Assembly: GCA_036365515.1 (NCBI GenBank)
Contig: CM070877.1
Coordinates: 10,795,101-10,859,100 of the forward strand
Direction of reading: 5' to 3'
DNA from: Torymus aiolomorphi
Lineage: Eukaryota; Arthropoda; Insecta; Hymenoptera; Torymidae
Length of the DNA stretch: 64,000 bases
Part shown: positions 32,626 to 46,300 of the stretch, one piece after another
How the letters are laid out: every line of letters begins with the position of its first letter
How positions within the stretch are numbered: position 1 is the first letter of the stretch
Program-made: the position numbers and the translations under genes
The notes under the pieces: model-generated
What the model was told of the DNA's origin: nothing
The model's database searches: none
What the model saw: the letters and a program-made list of their open reading frames with translations, nothing else

Positions 32626-35600
32626 TTAACTTGTGGTTTTTTTTAATACGTTGAATGCTGAATATGATACTTTCAAAATCTAAACAAAAATTGTTGAGTG
32701 GTTCACAAATACAGAATAATACATCAAAATTAGTCAATTTTGTTTCTAATCTATAATATACTTACACTTTTGAATGACTCGATATTAAGTACGACAAAAT
32801 GAACACAGCTAATAATTATGGGTTTGGAGGTACGAAGCATAATGAATAGCAATTTTTTGGTGGCCTGTGGACTAAGCTGCGTCCAGTCGATTCTGTAAAT
32901 GTCAACTCCAAATTCTGCACTCTACAACGTCGGAACAACCTCATTGACTATTAAAATGTTCATATTCTAGACATTTTGTGCTTTATCAATTGTTGTTACC
33001 TTCAGCGTGATTTCATTTCCGAACCAACAGTAGCTCAAAAATTCTGCTAACATGCAGATCAAGTAGGCGACATCCATAACATACTGAAGGATTCCTACTT
33101 CACTCATCGTCAGTTCGTATATGATCACTACAAGTATCAATGAACTGACGAAGAACTGTTCTACTAGTACCACATTGAACGTTTCGTTTACGGTTTTTGC
33201 ATATCTGAAATATTTTAAAAGAATAAGTACCATTAATTAGTGTATATACTTATTCCAAATCAAGAATATGATTTTTTTTCGCATTCATTTGTATTTATTT
33301 ATAATATTATTCGTCCATAATATCATTTAATATACACTATAACAACATTGTTAAAATAGGAAATTCGCTATTTGATTTATAATAATTTTATTGATAAGGT
33401 TTTGATCAAGAAATCACTAGTGCAACCTACTATCAATCATAAAGGTATTATATAGTTAATATTGATACAGATAAATGTTGTAATTATTTTAAACAAATGA
33501 AAATAATTTACTGTAAAAGGAGCTTCTCATTTTCTTTTAGAGTAATTTCTCCAGAGGCTAATCTTTAGCGCGGCAATACGTTGCAGGAAATGCATATTGG
33601 TAAGAGTACCTCCTTAAAATGCTTAATCCTTAGGTGAATGTTTTCACAGAAAATGGGAAAAATCTTTCTTTAATAATTTATCTATCAAACTCATGACCTT
33701 TCTGAATAGGTAACTTTATAGCACGTATAATAATAATTCAGTCTTAAAATAGCTTTAAATACATTTTTGTATTGAAGACATCTAAAAATATTATTTGTGA
33801 AACTCAGTTCTCGAAATTCGACTTTTTGCTCTCGTTTAGCTTACGCAAAGTGCCAACAGGCACTTTGCGCACGTCAAATTTCTCGTCCGGCTTTAGAAAA
33901 AAGAAGAGCAAATGCAACACGCGCGGAAGGTGATGCCCGTATTTGAGGCGAAAAATTTTGTCGGATACTTTTATTATTCCGGTCAATATTTGAATGATTT
34001 CAATTGATAAACGCGTTTCATACCAAAATTAGACCTATGGAAGTACACTTCTGTAGGCCTAGTTTTTATCTAAATACGCGTTTATGTATTGAAATTCTTC
34101 AATTTCATTAAATATTTACCAAAATAATAACATTATCCGACCAACTTTGCTATCGAACACTTGACGATCTCTGATATTACTTATCATCCTCAATGTCCTC
34201 TGAGCACTAGTTGCGTAAAGTACTATTTTACATGCCCAAAACATTCTCAAAATCTACGAATTTCACGAAAAATTCCAGTCCTCACTTCATAATATAATCG
34301 TGATGCCTGACAGCCTGATCGAGGATCTCCTCCTCGAATCTCTCGACGATATTCCTGGGTACCTTTTTCTTCAACGCCTCACCCACCTTCCTCGGCAGCT
34401 CGGTCAATCTGTGCTTCAATATGTCAAGCTGCGTGCAGGCCTGAAGCATAAAACTGGTGATGATGACGTCGACGGTGGCGTTTAGGAGGATGCCAATGAT
34501 CATCGGTCCGACTTCCACAGCGTAGGTGATCCAGAAGTTCCGGGGCGTGGACAGATCGTAGGGCATCCAGATCTGGAACGGCAGGCTACGTCGATCCGTG
34601 TCCTGGAACAGCGGGATTGCCAGCCAGCACGCGAGCGTTGATTGGGCCAATACGTTGACAAATATTGTGTAGCGTCTGTGGGTAGTGAGAAAAGGGTGGA
34701 TTTTTTAGCTGGCGTGTTTGATAGGAAATAAGCTGTTTTATTGATAAAATTAGAAACCAGACTGGATAATACCAAATTGATTCTTTTAACGTTTTAATTT
34801 TCGCTTCCAATTTTTAATTAAATATGTAAAACAAATATAAGCGCTCAAATTTTACGAGCTTCACAATGATTTTACAAGGTCCTAAGCAATAGTTTCTTTA
34901 TTGATAGCTTTTAAACTCTAAATTTTGACTTTATGTATCACAGGTAAAGATAAAGTTGCCACATTGTATACATCATAAGCATAGTGTCCGTTTATTATAA
35001 CAAATAAGTAAATATTGTTTATTTTTATATGAAAGTATAATATATAAAAAATGATAGTCAAAATTTAATTTAAAAGTCAATCATTTATGTGCAGATATTA
35101 TATAATATAATATATTATAAGGTAACTAGCTGATTCGGCTACCTCAAGGTGAATCGTTTTTTGTTTCTTCAAGCACATTTAGAAAGAACTAAAAAATAGA
35201 CGTCAAACAATAGTATATTATCTTCTACCAAGAAAAAAATTGCGGACGCCCTAGAACACCGTCATGTGTAATTAAATCGGCCAATTTAATCCAAAAAAGT
35301 TTTCTTTTTTCATGCGAACACTCCAAAAATAAAATTAGTCTTGTAGAAGCTAAATAAAAAACTGGCGTGCGTATCAAAAATATATGACGTTTGAAATCTT
35401 GAGTAATTTTTCTCGAAAGCGAAAAAAAGTAATTATCTTAATTTTAAAACACTCGTTTAACAAAAGAATATTGTTAATTTAAGAATCTCCTAACTGCTCG
35501 AAAAAATCTATTACCATCATAATATACCTTACAAAATTGTCGGAGCTCTTCTGTATCTGCACCTCGACATCGTCCCTCGGTACGCAGCACTTATTCAGCA

Positions 35601-35889
35601 GCATATTCATTAGCTCGATAACGCTATTCTTTCGGAGAACAAAATTCATCAGCTTCGTACAGATCGACAGGTTTATGAGGAACGTGAACAGTATCTCCGT
35701 GAGAAATTTAAAATCGAACTCTGTCATCGTGAGCAGAAGACACTGAAGTACGGCGCCGACGTGCGATCCCGCCATCGCGAGGAAGGCGAACAATTTGTAG
35801 AAATAACGACGCCTTCGCGATCTCCAATGAATTGGCTGCCAGATGCCGCAGAACGACAGAAGTTTGAGCGGGAAGGTGAACACGTGCAT
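32626..35889 (-). CDS. Insect odorant receptor (7-transmembrane), intact
   Basis: Five exons join in frame: 35889-35528, 34675-34286, 33204-33000, 32921-32766 and 32679-32626. The sum is 1,167 nt, giving 388 aa, the normal length for the family. The N-terminus MHVFTFPLKLLSFCGIWQPI has the usual leader and GxW-P motif. Exon 2 carries the loop and helices with ERFEEEILDQAVRHHDYI before transmembrane segment 5. Exon 3 encodes VVLVEQFFVSSLILVV and FLSYCWFGNEI. Exon 4 has TKKLLFIMLRTSKPIIIS, and the last exon ends ILKVSYSAFNVLKKTTS, the conserved SYS-x-F-x-VL tail. Such receptors form odor-gated cation channels with Orco in antennal neuron dendrites (family knowledge). Splice phases (2,2,0,0) follow the pattern of clade members. 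AATAAA in the minus sense lies at 32554-32559. The ligand is not predictable. Confidence 0.88.
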
Positions 35890-37662
35890 GTCTCGACGGT
35901 ATTTGCGTGTTTTAATGCGGGACGAAAGAAATGGCAGCTGTGGTTAAAAAAAAGAAGTGAAACACTGTTCCGCGGAACAGGCGAATATTCGTCGGAGAAT
36001 AATATTTATGGCATAATGCCACGTATTTACTGTAATGCGGAATATGTAATGCGTATATTTTGTTTCTACAGATCAAGTTCTCTGTATTTTACAGTTTTTT
36101 GTTCTATACGCCCTGCGTTTTCTTACCAGGAAGAAGAACAATTTGAAGCATATAATTAACTCGGTAACAGCCATTGGAATCCAAACTGTTCGTTTCCTAT
36201 ATTAACACGTAATTTCTTATAAATACCTCGTAATGAATATGATGATATGAAAAAGGCGATGATGCATGAGGCGAGAATAAACCTGCAGAAATGTGTTTAT
36301 TAAAATTAGAAGAACTTTAATCAATAATAAGTAAATTGTTTGAAGCCAGTGCTCTATAATTAAGTCTTGATAATTATCAATAAAGCACTTATATTGGTAA
36401 TTATTTTTTTAATTGTATTTGATTTTCTTCATATATCTATGGAAAATAATTGTCATGACCATCATAATGAGACAAAATATTGACCGTTGTACACACACAT
36501 CACATTTTCCGAATACTTAATCAATTTTTAATTATAATACGCATTAACTTTCCTTTTAACAAAGCCTCAGCACCAATACAATGTGTTGGTTTATAATTAT
36601 AACTAGGGGGAGCGCACCCCCTGTGCGTAATCGCGCGTCAACCCCCCGCTGTCTATACTTCATTTTACATTGTAGGCACGACCGCACTTCTCAGGAAAAT
36701 CTTGTATTTTTGTGTAAAGTCAAATCCTTGAACAATAAGCAAAAATCGACTATTTCAGGTGTATTTAGGCGTTTTTATAGGTTTAACTCGTCAGGAATTG
36801 ATTGCAATATACATGAAAATGTTAAATGTGAAAAAGTTTTGTTTTTAATAATCTGCAACTTTTACGTTTAACATATTTGTGTAAAGTTAAATCCTGGAAA
36901 GTCATAGCCGAAAATCGTTCATTTTTTATTTTTTTAGTTGTTTTTCGCAGTTGTATTGGCAAATATTGCTCGTAGTAAAAAGTGCCCAATAGAAAAAAAG
37001 GTGTCTTTTAATTAGTTTTAGTAGATAGATGTGTAGATATTAACTTAAAATTCATTTTTCTAGACATTATGCTTAAAAATCGATTCTTGAAATTTTACTT
37101 TGTGCTCGTATTCCTAAACTTTTTCATCGATCTTTCTCAGTAGAGGCTCACCGGGTAGGTATAATTAAAGGAGCATTATATAAACCCGCAATTCTGATGG
37201 AATCGATCGGAAATTCATTGAGATAATCAGGTAATTTGATTACATATGGACGTACAAACATGAGTGGAAAATGGTTTTTACACATTAAATTTTCAGTATT
37301 TGAATTCCGACAATTTTCGCTCTGGTGAAATTATAAGGCTGTCCCGAGTAGCGGTCGTACCTAAAAATATCAAAAGCTTAGAAAATTTGATATCAATAGC
37401 TGTGATGAATTTCCATTCAAATTTTCGCGCCTCTGTCTACGCATTTGTTGATCGCAACGTCATTGTATCAATCAAAATACAAAAGGTGTGAGTACAAGTC
37501 TTGTCGATATTGTACGTACATTAGGATCCTATTTTTCACTTGCGTGCTCAATGGTTTCAGTACCTCTTTTGGAACATTTTTAATCTTCTAAAGTTAAGTT
37601 AACTTTACCTACTCCTGTATTGGCTAAACATAAGCTTATAATGCTTCATAGCTAATAAAAGC
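35890..37662. other. Intergenic region with a short tandem duplication
   Basis: GTGTAAAGTCAAATCCTTGA (36711) recurs as GTGTAAAGTTAAATCCTGGA (36879). The first is followed by AAAAATCGACTATTTC and the second by GAAAATCGTTCATTTT, so the two are diverged copies about 168 bp apart. A CpG-containing patch (GGGGGAGCGCACCCCCTGTG) is near 36606, and a similar GGGGGTGCGCCTCAAC lies at 38584. No gene is supported; ORFs at 36581 and 37264 have no domain. Confidence 0.45.
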
Positions 37663-37931
37663 GAAGAAGAAGACTTTCAGATCGCCTGCGTCGTCGGTGA
37701 CATCGCGGCTATGCGGAAATTCGTGGAAAATGGACATTCCACCGTTCATTACAGGTTCCACTCGGATCCCCAGGACAGGTGCACCGCGGATACACGCGGC
37801 TGCGCTTCGCAGCGCATTACGGCAGGAAGACTGTTGTCCAGTTCCTCTTCACTCGAGACGCCGATGTCAAGGCCAAGGATCAGAAGGACCAGCATCAAGA
37901 CTTTTTGGACTTTTCAACTCACGGAGACTGA
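37663..37931 (+). pseudogene. Ankyrin-repeat fragment with a frameshift
   Basis: The first part reads FQIACVVGDIAAMRKFVENG, a helix-turn-helix typical of an ankyrin repeat. At about 37788-37792 the frame must shift by one base for the next repeat to continue as RLRFAAHYGRKTVVQFLFTR with DADVKAKDQKD. A stop follows at 37929. No start codon or promoter is visible. It looks like a relic of the family represented by 28293-30281. Confidence 0.55.
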
Positions 37932-38947
37932 TTATTACAAAATAAAAACTATTGCGCAAAAAGTGACGAAGACGTTAACTTTATGTAAGTAATGTATTCG
38001 AACAAGTAGTGTATTCTATATTGGCATTTTACTTTATTTTTCTATGATTCTGACCTGTACAGACCAAAACCAAAGGTAAATATTCCTTAAACAAAGACAA
38101 AAACAAATAAAAAATCAGCAAGATAATAAAATATACTTGAATAAAGAAAAATAAATCGGAATATATGAAAAACCACACTTAAAAATATATAAAATTAGAG
38201 AAACAGAGCTTTTGTTTGCCTTTAAAAAATGTTGCTTCTTTCTAAAGTTATGTTAGTTTAAAGTTGAGTAGTTAAACTACCCCAAAAAATAGCAAAAATC
38301 TGTAAATCTAAATGATATATTGTGTATTTTATGTTCAATTTCGAACTAACATAACTTTGGAACGAAACAATACTTTTAATTATACAAAAAGCAAATCAAA
38401 GCTGTACTTTGCTAGTTTTATTTTCTTTTTTTAAGGTTTTTTTTTATGTAGGACTTTTCTTGGCTGAACAATGCACGATCAAAGTAGAAGTTTCTTTAAA
38501 ACCTTATGCATATACAATAGCGATAATGTCGAAAAAAACAAAATCTATTACATGACCTATAGAACAAGAAAAAAATTGTTGTGGGGGTGCGCCTCAACAT
38601 TTTATTCTATTTTTGAAACTATCTAAGTGTGGATTATTTATTTTGTAGAATTCCTCATATGTTTCAATAGAAATAGCTATTGGTATTATTTTTTCGTAAA
38701 AATTAAAAAAAAAATTTTCAAAATATTGTAAAACCATGTCCAAGTTATGCAGATGCGCATTACAATTGACCCCTTCGTGACGTGTAAAGGCATTTCGAGA
38801 ACTCCCGATTCAGTAATTCATCTAAACGTTGTATTTTAAGGTACTTCTGACCGTAGCATCACGACGTTAAAAAGCTAAATACGCGCGTACGTTAAGGCAT
38901 ATATTATATTTGGATAGACAACGAGGTGAAACTTCGTTGCAATCAAA
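37932..38947. repeat. Intergenic region with a foldback repeat (38203-38406)
   Basis: Around 38203-38406, CAGAGCTTTTGTTTGCC, TGCTTCTTTCTAAAGTTATG and TTAGTT are mirrored by AACTAACATAACTTTGGAAC, GAAACAAT and GCAAATCAAAGCTG. A half-copy of the same sequence is in the dynein intron at about 58040-58140. The rest of the region shows nothing recognisable. Confidence 0.55.
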
Positions 38948-40494
38948 ATGAAGGTACTCTGTAGCGCTGCTATTTTCTGCATCGTATTTTCGGTATACTT
39001 GAGTTATGCTTCCGCTGTAAGTAAATTTTCTAAGTAATTTTAAATTTGAATAATTCAGTATGATACTTTTTTGGAAATTTTGAATAATGTTTGATTTCAG
39101 TACACGACCATTACAAGAGAGAAGCAAACCTTTTTGTCTTGGCTGATCCTGAAGCTGAACCAGGGGGAACTATCATATTCAAATATTTTTTAATATTATT
39201 TTATGAAATATAAAATAGTAACATCTCTATCATATTAACATAACAATTTTATTTATTTTTAAAATATTTTTTTGAGAAAATGCTCTTTTCTGCGCTAAAA
39301 AATATATAATTTAATGTTCAAATTATTTCATTTATTCGATTTTTTAAAATACAACATTATGAGTTAAAGACTAAATAATTAGTAAGATTAATAATAAAAG
39401 TTTCTACAATGATTTAAAATTATAATGTCAATATCATAGAGTTATCTGTGGTCTTTTTAACTTTGGACTACTAGAACGGTTGGGGACAATTAAAATTTTC
39501 GTAGGTAGCGAAAAAGGTTCGTCCTGCAATGAAATCATGGCGAACGCCAAGTCGCCCACGGACTTCTGTAAAACCGTGAAACGTAAGATCGTAGAAAAGG
39601 TCAACCATATGTGTATGAAGGCCGTTAAATTCACCTGCAAGATCTTCGACCGTGAAACTAAACAGAATCGCAAGGTACCGCTACAATTTGATTCTCTTCA
39701 AACGGACTACTCATTTTAGATTATAGAATAAATGGGATATTTTTCGTTCATTTTTAGCAATTCCTGTATTCGCACCTGTGTCCCACTGCCGAGGGCATGG
39801 CGTCGGTGCCCAATCTAAACTCAAAAAGAAGACGAAGATGAAGACGTAAGCTCACCTTAATGTACAGAATATTATAAGTTAAAATTCAAAATAAATTCTC
39901 ATTTGCAAATGAAGTAAGTTAGTTTTTGATCCTCGAACAATCAAGAAATTATCCAAGTGAAAAATTCGCAATTTTTCAATATTATAAATATTGCCGAATG
40001 AAACCGAAATATGAAATTCTTTTTTGAAGGTCACGGTTTAATGACTTCTTCATGACGTCAAATTTCACGACTTCAGACATAATTTTTAACAGTTCGTAAA
40101 CGAATTCATATTTAAGTTTTTCACGAAATGTTAAATATAAAAATTATCTACCTACAGGGAACTCTGGAAATTCCAGAAAATGTGGAGGATCTGAAAGCCG
40201 ATTCAAGTCGACGACGACGCTCCGCCAGCCTATCGGTAACCCATAATCCAAACCTATATATTTTTCGTCAAATTTTCACAATTATAATTCTACTCAATTC
40301 TATCTCCATTCCAGTTCGACTCGTACACAGCCAAGAAGTGCGAATCTAGGATGGAGCCGGTGTACAAGAAGATGAACAGCGACGCGGACTTCGAATATGG
40401 TGAATTCTGCAACGGCATGAGGACTACGGTCAAAGAATCGTGCACCGTCTCACTGTTGGAGATGTGCGAGGAGGCCCCGTGGAAGCCCATCTGA
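38948..40494 (+). CDS. Secreted cysteine-rich protein, one apparent frameshift
   Basis: Exon 1 (38948-39016) encodes a 23-residue signal peptide (MKVLCSAAIFC.. ending SYASA) and ends at a GTAAGT donor. Later exons I can support are 39505-39674, 39758-39845, 40158-40235 and 40315-40494 (stop TGA). A possible exon from 39101 has no clear donor, so the 5' joining is unresolved. The mature part carries two related cysteine modules: SSC..DFC..HMC..FTC in the second of these exons and KKC..GEFC..ESC..EMC in the last, both C-x13-21-C-x10-14-C-x7-C. They are linked by an acidic, then RRRR-containing segment that may be a processing site. In exon 39758-39845 a run of five A (39823-39827) puts a stop in frame. 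With four A the frame would stay open through an acidic stretch to the GTAAGC donor in phase 0, and the next exons are phase 0. I do not recognise the family. AATAAA is at 40784. Confidence 0.55.
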
Positions 40495-41060
40495 ATTGTG
40501 TGCAAGGTGATCTATCGATGTCGAGGAAAATTTAATAATGATTGATTTGTTTGTCTAATTTCGGGATTTTGGTTTTAGGAATATATGACGCCCTGGCTTT
40601 ATAAGCAAGCAAACGATGGTGAAAGAATGAAACTTATTTTTTGTGAATATGATGAGATTAAAAATTAACTTCGAAAGATTTTTATTCGTGTCTGAATTTC
40701 ACCCTTCTTTTTAAGTAAGAAATGCAAATATATGTTAAATAATGTTCTTGATGTGAAAACACGTATACAACATGACGTAAACTAATAAATTTAGGTTTAT
40801 GTTAAAACCATTATGATTTTATGGACGATTGCAATTTACAATCTATGTATGCACGTGGATTTTACGTACTTATGTTTTAGTAATTATAAAACAATGATAT
40901 TGTATAATGTGGCAATCAATATTATACTAAAGTAGATGGAAATATTTTCATTTCTATTTACTTATGAGAAAAAACGAACTGAATTTGATAAAAATGTATT
41001 TCCATAGATATAATTTACAGTTAAAGATACACAATTTACAAACTTCTAAATATAACCTAC
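40495..41060. other. Converging 3' ends
   Basis: Space between the plus-strand secreted-protein gene and the minus-strand dynein 3' end. It contains an AATAAA at 40784 for the plus gene. AT-rich, nothing else seen. Confidence 0.5.
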
Positions 41061-43316
41061 TCAGTCTGTATTAAGAACTAGACAGACACCCTGAAGTATC
41101 CAGTGCGACGGGTGTTCCGTAGTGGCTAGATCGGCCTCGAACACAAGGCCGACGCCCATCGCGTTACGTCTATTCGACGTGGTATACACCGGCGTTTTTA
41201 TCGTGTTCTAAACAAATTCAAAGCACAAAAAAATCATAAGTTAATGAAAAAAAAAGGAAAAAGAAAACGATACTATCATACACATACCAAAAGTTTCAGT
41301 CTGTGAGCCTCGATAGGTATGACGCTGAGGATCGGTAGCTCCTCAATGAGAACCTTTGGGTGGGGGCGCTTCAGGCAGTTCTCTTCGAGGTCCCACCTGG
41401 CGCCCTCTATGTACAGACCTTGCACGTAGCAGCCCTGTGACGAAATAAGCGCAAAATCGTCGTTATAAAAAAGATTCACGAAAGGTAGTACAATTTAATT
41501 ACCTCTTCGGGTCGTTCTTCAACATCGTCGGCTCGGGTGTACTTCGACACTGCCGTGTACATGACCGAGCGATCGAGCGGCCAATTGTTCTTCCTGCACG
41601 CCATTTGCACCAGCGCAGCTAAGTATGTTTCGGGACTGTGCAGCCCTGATAGCCAGATGACGACCGGTTCGTTACAGCCGGACTGAAACGTAGTTTTTGA
41701 TAAAGTTTCAAATTCGATGAGAATTGGGGAGAATAGGTGTGGGAAAGAATACACACCCAACTGGTGTACTGAGTGATGCGCCTTTCGAAGTGCTCCATCC
41801 ATCCTGCGAGGTTCTTTCGGGTATCTGGTGCCAACTTTGCCCATTCCTTCGGCAAGGTTCCATTGTAGAGGGAATTCGCCACGCTCTCGAGCACTGCGTC
41901 CATGCCTATCTCGCCTGCGATTGCCTGAAAATTTTACGATTTCTATTATTCTTGTCATGTGCACAAGAGACGATTATTAGCGATATTTAAAAAAATGAGA
42001 AGGTCACCTTTCTCAGCTGCTGCAAAGTGGTTGTCATTTTCCTGATCAACTTGTTGAATCTCTCGAGCTCTTGGAACAACACTATGGTAGTCGGCGACAC
42101 GGACAAGCCGAAGTTTCTCTTAATCTTCATCATGTCATACTCGGGTGGAATTTTTCCCAGTATTTCGTTCGCTACGTTGTCGATGAATTCTTCTCTACTT
42201 ACGCCCGAACCACTAACCACTGAATAAAAAACAATAAATTTCAGTTTCTAAACTTTTGGATGGAGTTTAAGCATAAGCAATGTATTATGGATTATGCGCT
42301 GCAAAATACAAAAATGAGCGAGAGAAATCGACTTACAGACTTCGCTCAAGCGGGCTGAAACAATTTAAGGATTGGTATGGATTAAAAAAAATATACAAAA
42401 AATATGAGATCAATGAGTTTTGTAAAAAAAAAAAAACACTTTTGTCTTTTTCTGAATTTTTAGAATAAAACTAATATAAAACGTAGGTAAAAATTATTAT
42501 TAAAATAAATATAAAAATTTGGAATATTGATTATCTTAGACAAATGAAAAATTGGTGTTTACCAGTTTGTGGCTGCAATTCTACCAAATGCGACCACATC
42601 TCCTTCGTCGCCTGCGTAAAGTATCCAATTTCAGCATTTGGATGCAGCCCAAACACTTCGGGTGAGTTAACCAGTGGCAACTCTTCGATGTACTTCAGGT
42701 ATGACACACGATCACCGATGGGTGGTACTACGTAATCCACTTGCTCGTTGTGGTAGAAGTGGAATGGCTGGAACGCATCGAAGAGGAAGTCTCCGAAGTA
42801 CTCGTCCATGTAAACTTTGGAAACGCGTCGGTCGTAATTGTCTATAACGCGACCGCCATACATTACCTAAGGATTTTAGATTTTTATATATTCACATTAA
42901 GGTTTGAGAAATTGTAAAAAATAAAAATGAATTACTTCGCCTATCAAGTATTTGAGACTGTTCCATGGGATTCGCGTTTCTTTGAGAAGTAAATTTTTGG
43001 TCAAATATGTGTCGAGTATTGTCGTGCAAACGTTGAAGTCAGATTCGTTGAAGTCATAATTTATGTTCCATCCGATTTTATCGTACTTTCTTCTCTCCTG
43101 TAAATAAGTGGCGACAACGGAATGTCATAGGTTTAAAATTGTATTATTGAATAAATTAATTGATTGTAATTACTTGAACAACAGCATGATAAAAGGCCAG
43201 AACGTAAATGAGATATTTGTAAGCAGAATGCTCGCAACATTCTAAAACTTGAGCTGACATTTTGAAATACGTATTCTTCAAGTTTAGTTTTAATCCGTTA
43301 GGAGGTTCGGTCACAA
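41061..43316 (-). other. DNAH10: Dynein C-terminal domain (exons 53-60)
   Basis: Exons 43316-43174, 43097-42936, 42866-42563, 42219-42008, 41924-41757, 41682-41503, 41434-41288 and 41207-41061. Landmarks are [37 protein letters not shown]-like [34 protein letters not shown] and [20 protein letters not shown]. The last motif and the GVCLVLNTD end are the basis for the DNAH10 assignment. Confidence 0.88.
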
Positions 43317-46300
43317 CTGGAAATAAGTAACGATTAAGTTAAATGTAATTTCAAATTTTTTTAATCATCATTATTACCTTTTAGTGATTGCTGTAATATT
43401 CCAATAGGGAAATTTGGATTGGGATCAGTAGTCAACCACAATCTAAAGTCAGGATGAGGTTTCCCAATATTTTCTAATCTTTTTTCAAGCTCCCTAGTAA
43501 AACTAAGCAATAGATGGCAATTTTGCAGCATCAACCACTGCCCTCTCGTTACCGCATTTTCTAACAACTCGATTGCCGCCTGTCAAAATAAATTTAGATA
43601 CAATGGAAATTTTGGACATTTGCAGAATATGAAAGGTTTACTGGAAAAATTGTAATTTCGTTGTACTACCTTTTCTTGGCCTTGACCAAGTGACAGATGT
43701 CTGAACTTTCCAGCTCCGCAACCCTGTCTCTCGGCTAACTTGATCAACTCACTGGTGGGATCGGAACCAGGGCTCAAGACGAACACGACAGGCATTGTCG
43801 GCGTGCTTTGATCGTAGATAGCATCAAGACCAACGCTTGGTGGTGTTATATATTCCTCACCCATCGTCTTACTAATGTATATGACGACTGCCCGGTAGAC
43901 GCGGTCCACTCGTAAGCAACGGAGCAACATTAACTGCTCGATATTTGTGAGTCTGCGAGAATAGTCGCAAGGAAGGTCGGACGATTCCGGATTGTCCAAA
44001 TCATACCACTGTGGAAAATGGTTTTCTATTGAAGTCCAGGATAAAAATATAAAGCATAAAATATATTTTCTCATGAAAAATATATTACCATCTTCCACTC
44101 ATGTTCATGAGTTTCCACTTCGTTTGGTAAGTCACAAAATTTTTCTGGGAAATCGTTAGTCAACTTAAGAATGTCTTCCCAGCCAGCAATGGACAGCCAG
44201 CCATCAGTAGGATTAGCTCGAGCCGACCTCTCGAGCGATACGTTGCCTTTTATGAAGAAGTCTAGTTCACCCTGAGTGATTCTTTCCAAGTCTTGCTCGA
44301 TACGGGTGCAGATTTGGAAAGAGAAAAGTAATTTATGTCGCTCGAAAATTCCCGTGCAACCATAATCGTAGACGCTTCTGGTTAAGGTTTTTACAACATT
44401 CGCTAAACGCTTTGCAAGTACTGCATCTGGTAGGGCTTTTTTCAGTGATTGCACAAATACCTGAAATTTCAAACATTGTATTTTTATACGAAATATCTAA
44501 CATCATATCTAATCCAATCTCATGAATTCATATAAAAATAAATCTTTACCTCAAGGTAACTGCTAAGAGAATACTGATACATTGAATTGACAATAGCCAT
44601 ATCAGCTAATACAAAGAACAGAATAGCTCCTCTCTTGGCAGCCAATCTATAATCATTTCTCAATCCATCGATTTGCTTGGCGGTGACCACAGCCTCGGCA
44701 AGTTTGGTTGACACCTCGTGCGCACTGGACTTAGCGTTTTCGAGTGTCTCGATCAGATCGATGTTGTCCAGCATGTTGCCTTGGTTACTTGCTATTTCAC
44801 GTAGCAAGCTGTCTTCTAACTGTTTAAGCAGGGACTTGTGCTCACTGGTTTCTAGAATCAGGGCTTCGCGTAGTTCCTCAACATCTGGACGCTCGGTGCG
44901 AACTACGACGGAGAGTAACTGATCTTCTAGACCCTGTAAGATTTGATTATAGAGTAAAATATGTTGATTGCAGATGATTTAAGTACATAAGTTATAGATT
45001 GCTTACGCTAGTGGTAACCATGTAGTTTATGACAACTGCTTTTGTATAAATTGTAGGATTTAACATAGGATTTGAATGCTTTGTCATCAAATACATGCGA
45101 AATCGTGGATCGTAATCGATTTCTTTGTCTCCGAGCATGACAAACGATCGCCCCGCAGCAGCTAAAAAACGAATACAAAGCGTGCAAGAAAGAAAATGCA
45201 TGATTTGTGAAAATCATAATTTTGTACGAACTTTGGATATTCTTCATTATAACGTTATCCAGAACTGGATCAACGTAATCAACATCTTGAAACAAAACTG
45301 GGAATCCATATTTTATAGCAATTTCGACTTGTTTGATAAAGTCAGAGTCATTAAACGTAAGCATCTTTAAATTGGCTTTTTCTTCTCGTTTCTTGATCCA
45401 CTTGAATGCTTGTTGCTGAGGATCTATACAAAGTGGAAATCGAGATGCTCTCACCGTTAAAATAGCATTTTGAATTGATAATTCATCCGGCGGTAATCCT
45501 TCCGAATTCCAACTATTATAGTATAATAAAGAAAATATCACTTGGATAGCTTGCTGCTTATTTTATAATGAAAGAGACCTTTAAATAACTTACCCGCTGA
45601 TTTCGACGTCGTTGCTCAATTGACTCTCAATCTTAAATGGCTGTGACAGTGGGATACCCTTGTCCAAAATACTCTGCTGCCAGTCATTGTAGAGCATCTC
45701 AATACGGAATTCAAAGGTGAATGGACCATTATACGCCAAAAATCCAGCAGATAGTAAACAATTGCCAACAATTTTTTCAAGCTCAATCTTTAGAGCTTCC
45801 AGTTCTTTGTGCCACCGTTCGTTTTCCGATGACAAACCACTGATGAATAATTAAAAAAAACGATAATTATTATAAATTTCAATATTTTTAACATTATTTT
45901 AATAAATTAGGTATGGTACCCAATCAGTTTATCAGCTGCTACAAGTCGCCTCTGCAGCAAATCTGTTTCGTCCTGTAACTGTTGCCTCTGAGACATCGCA
46001 GTTTCATACTTGACATTCAATTCTTCCAATAATTTTTCAATTTTCTGAAGTTCTCGTTCTTCTTTTTCTAAAGCTACTTTTGCCTTTGCTGACTCGTCCT
46101 CCAGCTCTTGAACTCTATCCATTTTTGGTTTAACCTGTAAAGCAAGTTATTAAATTATTGTTCAACGTATTTTTTAAAATGGAAATTATATGTGATCAGT
46201 TCCTACCTCACGGAACACGGAACAGTAATCCAACACAGCCAACACAAATTTATACAGCCCATAACCCGCTTTACTGATCGTCCTCATCTGTTCCATCTTA

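Noticed and set aside
33804..33986. 60-codon minus ORF in the odorant receptor intron 2
   Set aside because: The receptor reads through exons 34286 to 33204 in frame without it, and it has no receptor-like motif.
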